Below are positions 50,673-58,952 of a DNA stretch of 64,000 nt, one piece after another (positions within the stretch are counted from its first letter, which is position 1; the number at the start of each line of letters is the position of its first letter). The DNA is from Maribellus sp. CM-23. GTDB taxonomy: Bacteria; Bacteroidota; Bacteroidia; Bacteroidales; Prolixibacteraceae. The notes beneath the pieces were generated by a model. The model saw only the letters and a list, made by a program, of their open reading frames with translations. It ran no database searches and was not told where the DNA came from. The position numbers were made by a program, and so were the translations under genes. The stretch spans positions 248,001 through 312,000 of the forward strand of contig NZ_JADWYJ010000004.1 of assembly GCF_021354595.1 (NCBI RefSeq), given 5' to 3'.

Positions 50673-51922
50673 TGAGCGATTTTGAACAGGTCGTTCACCA
50701 AATCAATGTACTCTTTTTTGCGGCCATTGTCGGTTACCGACTTAACGTTGCGGATCATCAGGCGGATGAATTTGTTGGTGATGTGCTCGGCGTACATTTC
50801 AGCATCTTCGCCGTTGTTTTTCACCTGCTTTTTCATAAAGCCTTCCAATTCCTGCTGGTTGATTTTCTGGAAATTTTCGCTGATGCTCTGGAAAGTAGCC
50901 GTCAGTTCGCGTGTGTGTTGCCAGTCGGCAAATTCAGCTACAAAACTTTCGATAATCTCTTCGGCTTTGTCAATCTCGCCTTTGCGTTTTTCGAAGGTTT
51001 CGTCCACCACAGCGGTTAAATCATCCACGTTGTAAACAAAGGTATTGTCGATTTCGCCAACCGTCGCTTCCACATTTGCCGGAACAGAAAGATCGATAAA
51101 GAACATCGGCTTGTAGTGGCGGAGCGGCATGATCTGCATCATTTTTTCTTTTGTTATCAAAGCCTTTTTTGAGGCTGTGCTGGCGATTACAATATCGTGG
51201 TTGAGCAATAAATCGTCGAGTTCGTCCAAATTTCGGGCTTCTCCATTATAGCGTTCAGCCAGTTCCGCTGCTTTTTCAAAGGTGCGGTTAACGACCGTGA
51301 ATTTGGTGCAGCCTTTTTTTACCATGTTCTGCATGGTAAGTTCGCCTGTTTGTCCGGCACCGATCAAAAGGGCCGGGTGCGAAGTAAGGTTGCGTAATTT
51401 TTGTGCGGCCAGTTCCACAGCGGCATAACTTATTGAAACGGCTCCCTTGCTCAGTTCAGTGTTGGTACGCACCGATTTTCCGGCTTCAAACGCTTTGTTG
51501 AACAAACGGATCAGCACCGAGCTGTTGATGTTTTGACGTTCGCTGATGGCAAACGCTTCTTTCAGCTGGCCAACAATCTGGTATTCTCCCAAAGCCATGG
51601 AATCAAGCCCGGCAGCTACCCTGAACAGATGACGGGATACGTTTTCACCGTAATAGGTGTAAAAATGCTGTTTTACCTGGGTGTCGGCTTTCCGCCAGTT
51701 AATAAGCGTGGAGAGCATATAATCGCTGAACGATTCAATGTTTGACCCCGAATAATCAAAGTAAATTTCCGTCCGGTTACAGGTGGATAAAACGATGGCA
51801 CCGGTCAATCCCATTTCACTCAGGCCCGGAATAAAGCGCCTGACATCCTCTTCGCAAAAAACAAATCTACCCCGGATTTCAATGGGTGCTGTCTTGTGGT
51901 TTAATCCTAATAATCCGATCAT
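50669..51922 (-). CDS. hemA: Glutamyl-tRNA reductase
   Basis: 417 aa. NADPH-dependent reduction of glutamyl-tRNA(Glu) to glutamate-1-semialdehyde, the first and usually regulated step of the C5 pathway. The catalytic Cys48 is in LSTCNRTEIY, the NADPH site is GAGQTGELTMQNM and the long C-terminal dimerisation helix is complete. It heads the series hemA-hemCD-hemB-hemL-hemE. A TATACTTG box lies shortly upstream on the minus strand (near 51957). Confidence 0.95.
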   Translation of the reverse strand: MIGLLGLNHKTAPIEIRGRFVFCEEDVRRFIPGLSEMGLTGAIVLSTCNRTEIYFDYSGSNIESFSDYMLSTLINWRKADTQVKQHFYTYYGENVSRHLFRVAAGLDSMALGEYQIVGQLKEAFAISERQNINSSVLIRLFNKAFEAGKSVRTNTELSKGAVSISYAAVELAAQKLRNLTSHPALLIGAGQTGELTMQNMVKKGCTKFTVVNRTFEKAAELAERYNGEARNLDELDDLLLNHDIVIASTASKKALITKEKMMQIMPLRHYKPMFFIDLSVPANVEATVGEIDNTFVYNVDDLTAVVDETFEKRKGEIDKAEEIIESFVAEFADWQHTRELTATFQSISENFQKINQQELEGFMKKQVKNNGEDAEMYAEHITNKFIRLMIRNVKSVTDNGRKKEYIDLVNDLFKIAQ

Positions 51923-52284
51923 TCGCTGTGAATCTTTCTGATTTGCAGTTCAAGTATATTAAAACAATCTGTAGAAAATCTGTGCAAAAAATCCGGATTT
52001 GACAGAATGCTGTTTTGCTAACATCGAGTCGTGATAAAAAGTTGTTTTGATGTTGATATATGTCATTTTTAGTTGAAAGTGGTGTTTTGTGCTAATGTGC
52101 AGTTTATTAGTTGTTTGTGTGTCTTGTGTCGCGTTTTTTCATGTAGGTTATGCCGGTTTGTGAGACATGTTGTTTAATCTAAATTTAAATTGTGAATTCG
52201 GATTATTTTTAATTTGTCTTGAGTAGAATATTGGATTTGGGAAGAAATCAATGTTGTCTGGTTAAAAATAATTATTGAAGAACA
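51923..52284. other. AT-rich gap upstream of hemA
   Basis: Together with the repeat at 52285 it forms a ~530-base gap between hemA and the sensor kinase. The part next to hemA should hold its promoter. The rest is T/G-rich without ORFs, and I recognise no riboswitch. Confidence 0.5.
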
Positions 52285-52439
52285 GATTGCTTCTCCCGAG
52301 GGATTCGGGATCGCAATGACGGAGTTGTAGTGCCATTAATTTTGGTAGGAGTGTTTGGTTCTCGGCATTGCCGAAAACCAAACTCTCCCAAACGTAGAAA
52401 CCCCATTGGACGTCATTGCGAGCATCGCGAAGCAAGCTT
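52285..52439. repeat. Inverted element with GTCATTGCGAG-type ends
   Basis: GATTGCTTCTCCCGAGG...GCAATGACG (52285-52321) and CGTCATTGCGAGCATCGCGAAGCAAG (52410-52435) are inverted ends. In between is a strong hairpin GTTTGGTT-CTCGGC / GCCGAA-AACCAAAC (52352-52383). GTCATTGCGAG...GAAGCAA repeats are widespread short mobile palindromes in bacteria. Confidence 0.65.
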
Positions 52440-52455
52440 AAAGGTTGCCCGGAAA

Positions 52456-53712
52456 CTATTTGAAAAAAATACTGAATTGATGCAGGTTTTCGCGGTAAGC
52501 ATATTGGGCCTGAAAACCGGATACTTCACAGATTTTCTGTACGATGGCCAGTCCTAGCCCTGTTGATTTGTCGGAGGAAGAGGCTTTGTAAAAGCGGTTG
52601 AAGAGTTGGCCTTCGTCGCCCTGAATTTTTTCGCCGCTGTTCGAAACAATCAGTCTTTCTTCGTTGATATCAAACTCCAGGTTTCCGCCTTTTACGTTGT
52701 GGCGCAGCCCGTTTTTGATGAGGTTGGCTATCAGGATATCCGCCAGGAAGGGATTCATTTTTACTGAGAAGGAAGATTCCGGCATTTTCACCTGAATCTG
52801 CTTGGTTTCGATCAGTTCTTCAAAATTTTCGAGCTGGTATTCAATTAATTCACTTAAATCCACTTCTTTGGTTTCGGGGAACTGGCGGTTTTCAATTTTT
52901 GCCAGCAGCAACAATGTTTTGTTGAGCCGCGATAGTTTGGAACTGGCTTCCAACGCGTCGGTGATGGTTTTTAGTTCCTTCTCCGGAAGCTTGTCGGATT
53001 GCAGCAATACCTCCAGTTTTGACGTGATCACTGCCAGCGGCGTTTGTATTTCGTGCGAGGCATTCTCGGTGTATTCCTTCAGGTTGTAATAGTCGTTTTT
53101 TATCCTGTCGGTCATCGCTGTTAATACCCGGTTGAGGTCGTTGAATTCCTTGATGTCAGACGACTGTAGCGAGAATTCCTGCTGCGAATTGAGGTCGTAA
53201 TGACTCACTTTTTCCAGCGTGTCGTAAAACGAATGCCAGGCCTTTTGCGATGTGTGCAGGTTTAGTATCAGCAGCGCCACGATCAACATCACAACAACTA
53301 CCGTTAGCAGCAACAGAATCCGCACGATCAGCGAGTCGGTTTCGGCCAGCGACTTGTAGATTTTTACCAGGAACTTTTGCCCGTTGATTTCGGTGGTGAA
53401 TTCGAGTTGGCGATGAGGAACATAATATTTGGCACGTTCGTCAAAAAGAATGGTGTCGGTGAAAGCGCGAACGGTTTCGTCAGCGGGTGCCGGAACAATT
53501 ACGATTTTGTCGGCCGGGCTTTGGGGCGCTTTTTCCATGCCGTGCGCCATGTTTAGTTCCGACCGGATGTTGCTTTCTTTTTTGGCCAGCTCAGCATTGA
53601 TGTTGGCATCCACCTGTTTGCGCAGCAAAAAGTAAAACACAATGAGCCCTACCAGGAAAATGAAAAGGGAGATCGATAGAAAATTCAGATTGGTTCTGGT
53701 AAGCAGCTTCAT
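52456..53712 (-). CDS. Membrane sensor histidine kinase
   Basis: 418 aa. Transmembrane helices at about 10-30 and 130-152 enclose a periplasmic sensor domain. The dimerisation domain carries His220 in NASHEIQTPLAVI, and the ATPase domain follows, with LIANLIKNGLRHN and GLGLAIVQKICE as N and G2 boxes; the G1 region is weak. It lies 39 bases after the response-regulator stop, so they form one operon (regulator first, the reverse of the 4-kb pair). Signal unknown. Confidence 0.92.
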   Translation of the reverse strand: MKLLTRTNLNFLSISLFIFLVGLIVFYFLLRKQVDANINAELAKKESNIRSELNMAHGMEKAPQSPADKIVIVPAPADETVRAFTDTILFDERAKYYVPHRQLEFTTEINGQKFLVKIYKSLAETDSLIVRILLLLTVVVVMLIVALLILNLHTSQKAWHSFYDTLEKVSHYDLNSQQEFSLQSSDIKEFNDLNRVLTAMTDRIKNDYYNLKEYTENASHEIQTPLAVITSKLEVLLQSDKLPEKELKTITDALEASSKLSRLNKTLLLLAKIENRQFPETKEVDLSELIEYQLENFEELIETKQIQVKMPESSFSVKMNPFLADILIANLIKNGLRHNVKGGNLEFDINEERLIVSNSGEKIQGDEGQLFNRFYKASSSDKSTGLGLAIVQKICEVSGFQAQYAYRENLHQFSIFFK

Positions 53713-53751
53713 AATGTGTTAATCGCTTATTGTTTTTGAATGGTGTCGCTT

Positions 53752-54438
53752 TTAGTTTCCGATGCTGGTGTCGAATTTATAGCCAACGCCGTAAATGGTT
53801 TGTATGTAATCCTGACATCCGTTGGCCAGGAGTTTTTTTCGCAGGTTTTTAATGTGCCCGTATATAAAATCGTAGGAATCGGCCACTTCCATGTAGTCGC
53901 CCCAAAGGTGCTCGGCCAACCCGGTTTTAGTGATCACCTTGTTTTTGTTGGCGGCAAAAAACTGCATCAGCTCGTATTCTTTCTTGGTCAGCTTTAGCAG
54001 GTTGTCGTGTACAAAAACCTGGTGTGCATCGGGCATGATTTTAATTTCGTTGATGATGATCTGGTTGTTTCCGTCGAAGTTAATCCGGCGGTGAATCGAT
54101 TTTAGTTGCGCATTCAATTCAGCCAAATGAAAGGGTTTGGTGAGGTAATGGTCGGCGCCAATGTCGAGTCCTTCGATTTTATCGTCGAGCGAATTGCGGG
54201 CCGAGATGATAATAATGCCCATGCTTTTTTTACGCTTTTTTACCAGGCGGATAATGTCGAGGCCGCTTCCTCCCGGAAGGTTGATATCGACCAACACACA
54301 GTCGTAATCGTAAAGCTCGGTTTTTTCCACTGCCGTTTCGTAATCATAAGCCGCTTCACACAGGTAATCTTCGGCTGTCAGGTAGTTTACCACCGCATCC
54401 GAAAGCGCTTTTTCATCTTCAATAATCAGGATCTTCAT
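53752..54438 (-). CDS. OmpR-family response regulator
   Basis: 228 aa. The receiver domain has EDE at 7-9, phospho-acceptor Asp51 (VDINLPGGSG) and the TKPFHLAEL lysine; the winged helix (about 135-225) has LTKKEYELMQFFAANKN and YGHIKNLRKKL and ends YGVGYKF. It is transcribed with the kinase behind it. Two-component pairs of this style often control metal, envelope or exporter genes; the nearby exporter (55181) points the other way, so a link is only a possibility. Confidence 0.92.
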   Translation of the reverse strand: MKILIIEDEKALSDAVVNYLTAEDYLCEAAYDYETAVEKTELYDYDCVLVDINLPGGSGLDIIRLVKKRKKSMGIIIISARNSLDDKIEGLDIGADHYLTKPFHLAELNAQLKSIHRRINFDGNNQIIINEIKIMPDAHQVFVHDNLLKLTKKEYELMQFFAANKNKVITKTGLAEHLWGDYMEVADSYDFIYGHIKNLRKKLLANGCQDYIQTIYGVGYKFDTSIGN

Positions 54439-54698
54439 TTTGCTGACTCTTGCACGATTCTCAATGAATCATTTTCACCTGCAAGATAACAACTTTTGGA
54501 GTTGATTTGGAATTCGGCGAATGTCAAATGTTTTGGCCAATTGGGAGAGCGTGTTTTTTGTAAAATACTGCAATCGTAATCGGCATGTTCAACCTTGCTA
54601 AGACAAACGGTAAATTTTATCTTTGAGAAATAAACGCTTTCGGAATAAATTTCGATTCTTAGCGTTTTAGATTTGGTTCTGAATAAAATTACTGAAAT

Positions 54699-54992
54699 AT
54701 GGCACAAACAAAATGGTGTTGCCGGATTTTTCCGGTGGTGGTGATCCTTCTCTCCGCCGTACTTGCAACCGTAATCTGGTATGTTGAAGAAGGCACATAC
54801 AGTTTTGCATTTTTGTTCGACAAGAACGAGGTTTTTAATTTTCTCGGAACCGTATTGTTTATTGCCATTCTTCCCATTGGTATTTTCTACTGGCTGAACG
54901 ACAAGGAGAAATACCAGTCACGCGCCCGTCCGTTGGCAATGCTGGGATTTTTGCCGACACTGGCTTTTGTGATTTTTCAGTTGGTGATGTAA
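54699..54992 (+). CDS. Small hypothetical membrane protein
   Basis: 97 aa, three hydrophobic segments (about 8-28, 45-65, 78-96) with a charged loop DKEKYQSRARP. The N-terminus has adjacent cysteines (KWCCRIF). I recognise no family. It stands alone between divergent and co-oriented genes, with ~190 bases to the exporter gene, where no small precursor-like ORF is seen. Confidence 0.65.
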   Translation: MAQTKWCCRIFPVVVILLSAVLATVIWYVEEGTYSFAFLFDKNEVFNFLGTVLFIAILPIGIFYWLNDKEKYQSRARPLAMLGFLPTLAFVIFQLVM

Positions 54993-55180
54993 AAATTTAG
55001 TCGGCTGGTTGTAATTCTGGCTTTATGTTTTTAGCGTTCGTAATTAGCTACTTCTGCTTGAACTTTCATGTTGAGCAAATGCCGTCTTTGGTGTTTTCCT
55101 CATTGCATGGTTAATAAGTCAGCTTTGAAAACTGATTTCCGGGCAAAAAAAATTCTATCTTTCCGCAACAAAACTTAGCT

Positions 55181-57370
55181 ATGTCGAAGTTCCCGTTTTA
55201 TCAACAGTTTGATGCGATGGATTGCGGCCCTACCTGTTTGCGTATGGTGGCGAAATATTACGGGAAACATTTTTCTACCGAATCACTCCGCGAAAAATCA
55301 TACATCTCCCGCGAAGGGGTTTCGCTTTTGGGAATCAGCGATGCCGCCGAATCCATTGGGATGCGCTCGATGGGCGTAAAGATCACTTTCGAACAGCTGA
55401 AAAAAGAGGCGCCGCTGCCCTGTATTGTTCATTGGGGGCAAGGGCATTTTGTGGTGGTGTATAAAATCGCCAAGGGGAAAGTGTTTGTGGCGAACCCGGC
55501 GTTTGGGCGTTTGGAGTATTCCGAAAAAGAATTTTGCGAAAAATGGCTTTCGACGGTTACCGGGGGTGAAGAGAAAGGTGTTTGTTTGCTTTTGCAACCA
55601 ACGCCCGAATTTTACCAGGAGCCGGAGGAGAAAGTCAGCCGCACCGGGTTTCGCTTTGTGCTGAACTACCTGAAACCCTATCGCAAACTGGTTATTCAGC
55701 TGATTCTCGGTTTTTTCCTGGGTAGTTTGATTCAACTGGTGTTGCCATTTCTTACCCAAAGTGTGGTCGATATTGGTATAAATAACCAGGACATTGGCTT
55801 TATCTACCTTGTTTTGCTGGCACAATTGGTGTTGTTTATCAGCCGGATGTCGGTAGAGTTTATTCGTTCCTGGATTTTGCTGCACATCAGCACCCGGATC
55901 AATATTTCCATTATATCCGACTTTTTGATAAAACTGATGAAGTTGCCGCTTGGTTTCTTCGATTCGAAAATGATCGGCGATATATTGCAGCGTATTGAAG
56001 ACCACGACCGTATCGAACGCTTTTTAACCGCGCAGTCGATTGGTGTGTTGTTCTCGGTTTTTAGCCTCGTGGTTTTTGCCATTGTACTGGCGATTTACAG
56101 CTGGAAAATCTTTTTCATTTTCCTGATCGGCTCGATACTCTATTTCGTGTGGATTTACATTTTTATGAAACGCCGGCGTGAGCTGGATTACAAACGTTTT
56201 AACAAACTCTCCGAAAACCAGAGCAAGCTGATCCAGATCATCAACGGCATGCAGGAGATCAAGCTGAATAACTACGAAAAGGAAAAACGCTGGGAGTGGG
56301 AGCGGGTACAGGCCGGTTTGTTTAAAGTAAGCGTAAAAAGTCTGGCGCTTCAGCAATACCAGGACGCAGGTTCGGTGTTTATCAACGAAACAAAAAATAT
56401 CCTGATCATTATTATTTCAGCAACGGCGGTGGTGAACGGCGAGTTGACCCTCGGTATGATGCTGGCTATACAATATATAATAGGACAACTAAACACTCCG
56501 TTGCGTCAATTGATTCAATTTATGCACAATGCACAGGATGCAAAGATCAGTTTGGAGCGTTTGGCCGAAATCCACGATAAAAAGGATGAAAGCGAAGCGG
56601 GAGCCAGTTATGTTAAGACCTTGCCTGAAAATAAGGGCATCAGCATTTCTGATCTTGTGTTTCAGTACGAAGGGCCGCGTTCTCCCAAAGTATTGAACAA
56701 TGTTAATCTGGACATTCCCGAGAAAAAGACAACAGCGATCGTGGGTACCAGTGGAAGCGGAAAGACTACACTGATAAAATTATTGCTGGGCTTTTACCCT
56801 CCGGTGGAAGGCGATATTAAAATCGGTGGAACGCGATTGGCTAATTTCTCTCCCAAGATGTGGAGGGACAGCTGTGGCGTGGTGATGCAGGACGGTTTTA
56901 TTTTTTCTGACAGCATCGCTAAAAATATCGTGGTAAACGACGAAACGGTGGATCACGAACGATTGCTGGATGCCGTAAAAATGGCTAACATTCAGGATTA
57001 TATCGAATCGCTGCCATTGAGCTACAATACCAAAATAGGACAGGAAGGAGTAGGTTTGAGCCAGGGGCAAAAGCAACGGATACTGATTGCCCGCGCTATC
57101 TACAAATCGCCGGAATACCTGTTTTTTGATGAGGCCACCAATGCGTTGGATGCCAACAACGAAAAACTGATCATGGAAAACATGGAAAAAGTTTCGGCAG
57201 GAAAAACGGTTGTTGTGGTGGCGCATCGTTTAAGTACGGTAAAAAATGCCGACCAGATTATCGTTCTCGAAAAAGGCGAAATTGTGGAGCGCGGAACGCA
57301 CGAAGAGTTAATTGGGAAAAAGGGAAAATATTTTGAGTTGGTAAGAAATCAATTGGAACTTGGTAATTAA
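55181..57370 (+). CDS. Peptidase-containing ABC exporter (C39 family, PCAT)
   Basis: 729 aa. The N-terminal C39 cysteine protease (about 1-135) has Cys15 in FDAMDCGPTCLRM and His89 in WGQGHFVVVY, but the usual Asp of the DPA motif is Asn105 (ANPAFG). A six-helix exporter domain (about 155-460) and an ATPase follow, with Walker A GTSGSGKTT, signature LSQGQKQR and Walker B LFFDEAT. Such proteins cut double-glycine leaders from peptides and export them. No precursor ORF or tailoring enzyme is adjacent. It is co-transcribed with the HlyD partner (gap 6 bases). Confidence 0.93.
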   Translation: MSKFPFYQQFDAMDCGPTCLRMVAKYYGKHFSTESLREKSYISREGVSLLGISDAAESIGMRSMGVKITFEQLKKEAPLPCIVHWGQGHFVVVYKIAKGKVFVANPAFGRLEYSEKEFCEKWLSTVTGGEEKGVCLLLQPTPEFYQEPEEKVSRTGFRFVLNYLKPYRKLVIQLILGFFLGSLIQLVLPFLTQSVVDIGINNQDIGFIYLVLLAQLVLFISRMSVEFIRSWILLHISTRINISIISDFLIKLMKLPLGFFDSKMIGDILQRIEDHDRIERFLTAQSIGVLFSVFSLVVFAIVLAIYSWKIFFIFLIGSILYFVWIYIFMKRRRELDYKRFNKLSENQSKLIQIINGMQEIKLNNYEKEKRWEWERVQAGLFKVSVKSLALQQYQDAGSVFINETKNILIIIISATAVVNGELTLGMMLAIQYIIGQLNTPLRQLIQFMHNAQDAKISLERLAEIHDKKDESEAGASYVKTLPENKGISISDLVFQYEGPRSPKVLNNVNLDIPEKKTTAIVGTSGSGKTTLIKLLLGFYPPVEGDIKIGGTRLANFSPKMWRDSCGVVMQDGFIFSDSIAKNIVVNDETVDHERLLDAVKMANIQDYIESLPLSYNTKIGQEGVGLSQGQKQRILIARAIYKSPEYLFFDEATNALDANNEKLIMENMEKVSAGKTVVVVAHRLSTVKNADQIIVLEKGEIVERGTHEELIGKKGKYFELVRNQLELGN

Positions 57371-57376
57371 TAGAAG

Positions 57377-58681
57377 ATGCCAGATGATAGACAAAATATA
57401 GAAATCCGTTCCGGCGAAGTGCAGGAAATACTTGGAGGAGTTCCATCTCGTTTGGTGAGATATGGAATTCTTGTGTTTATTGCGATCTTTTCGCTGATCA
57501 TCGTTTTCAGTTTTGTATTTCATTATCCCGATATATTGCGGTCGAAGATTGTGGTTACCACAGAAAATCCACCTGCAACTTTGGTGGCCCGGGCAACCGG
57601 AAAAATCGACCAGCTTTTTGTGAGTGATAAGGAAAAAGTGGAAGCCGGGGATATCATTGCATTGATCGAGAATCCTGCGAACTACATTGATGTGCTTCAG
57701 TTGCAGCAACTGATTAACGATCTGCAGCCGGCCTTTGATACTTTGAATTTTATTCCGGCCATTCATTTGAGTAAAACATTGCAACTTGGACCGATTCAGG
57801 AATATTATTCACAGTTTATTACCCGTTTTCAGGAGTTAAAGGAATTCAGCGAACGCAATTACTACATGCTGAAGGAGGAATCGTATCTCGAACAGGCCAA
57901 AAATGCGCGCATTTTGTACGACCGTATGTGGGAGCGAAAACAGGCGGTAGATAAAGAATATCAGCTCAAATTGCGCAACTACGAGCGGCAAAAGAAACTG
58001 GTTGCCGGTGAGGTAATTGCTACAACTGATTTTGAAAAAGCCGAGTCAGAAATGTTGTCGAAAAAATCAGAGTTGGATGAGATCCGTTCCGATTTGGCTC
58101 AGCAGCAGATCGATATTGGTGTACTCGATCAGAAAGTCATCGAGAATGAAAAGGAATTCAGGGATTTTAAAATTCAGTATGAGTCGGCTTTGCTGGAAGC
58201 TTTTAATAATACCAAAAGTGCCGTTAGCGATTGGTTTTTAACTTATCTGATACGAACACCGATTGAAGGGACTGTTTCGTTCAATAAATTTTATGCGCAG
58301 AACCAGAATATCAATGCGGGCGATCGCGCTTTTACCATTGTTCCCGATGACCTCGGGAAGGTGATCGGTAAACTGGAGTTGCCGGTGCGTGGTTCAGGTA
58401 AGGTAAAAGAAGGCCTCAATGTAAATGTTAAATTCGATAACTATCCGTACATGGAGTTTGGACTGGTGCGCGGAACCGTAAAAAGCGTTTCGCTGGTGCC
58501 GGAAGATAATTTTTACATGGTAGAGGTGGAGTTTCCCCGGGGGCTGGTTACAAACTACGACCGGGACCTTCAGATGCAAAATCAACTTACCGGAGAAGCC
58601 GAAGTAATTACCGAAGACCTGCGTTTAATTCAGCGCTTTTTCAATCCTTTGAAAGCCCTTTGGAACGAGCGGGTGAAGTAG
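57377..58681 (+). CDS. HlyD-family membrane-fusion protein
   Basis: 434 aa. A cytoplasmic N-terminus, one transmembrane helix (about 31-52), lipoyl/beta-barrel halves (KIDQLFVSDKEKVEAGDIIALIENP; IEGTVSFNKFYAQNQNINAGDRAF) flanking a long periplasmic coiled coil (about 110-275). It bridges the exporter to an outer-membrane channel, probably a TolC-like protein encoded elsewhere. Its position behind the C39 transporter makes the two a type I secretion pair. Confidence 0.92.
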   Translation: MPDDRQNIEIRSGEVQEILGGVPSRLVRYGILVFIAIFSLIIVFSFVFHYPDILRSKIVVTTENPPATLVARATGKIDQLFVSDKEKVEAGDIIALIENPANYIDVLQLQQLINDLQPAFDTLNFIPAIHLSKTLQLGPIQEYYSQFITRFQELKEFSERNYYMLKEESYLEQAKNARILYDRMWERKQAVDKEYQLKLRNYERQKKLVAGEVIATTDFEKAESEMLSKKSELDEIRSDLAQQQIDIGVLDQKVIENEKEFRDFKIQYESALLEAFNNTKSAVSDWFLTYLIRTPIEGTVSFNKFYAQNQNINAGDRAFTIVPDDLGKVIGKLELPVRGSGKVKEGLNVNVKFDNYPYMEFGLVRGTVKSVSLVPEDNFYMVEVEFPRGLVTNYDRDLQMQNQLTGEAEVITEDLRLIQRFFNPLKALWNERVK

Positions 58682-58715
58682 TTTCGAGTTCAAAGTTTAA
58701 AGTTCAGTGTTTAAG
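58681..58715. repeat. 7-bp periodic tract (GTTYNRN)
   Basis: GTTTCGA, GTTCAAA, GTTTAAA, GTTCAGT, GTTTAAG in phase, starting on the last base of the HlyD stop codon. Confidence 0.5.
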
Positions 58716-58952
58716 GGAATTTTGTTTTTTCTTTATGCGAATAAGTGCATCTCCATTCAACAATTAATCATTTATCTCATTCGCAAACCATCCGAACGTA
58801 TTCTGAAAACTATCGAGGAGCTTTTGTATAATAATGTACTTCAGTTAGTTTCGGTAATTAACTATTTACTGTAGAAAGTCATAGGTATAAACTGTTGATT
58901 ATCTATATTTTTAGCCCTGTTAAATTAGTCTTGAATATTTATCCTGATTTGT

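Noticed and set aside
54435..54707. 90-codon minus-strand ORF just before the response-regulator gene
   Set aside because: It begins inside the divergent membrane-protein gene and its composition is not protein-like. The ATGA overlap with the regulator start looked attractive but is probably chance.
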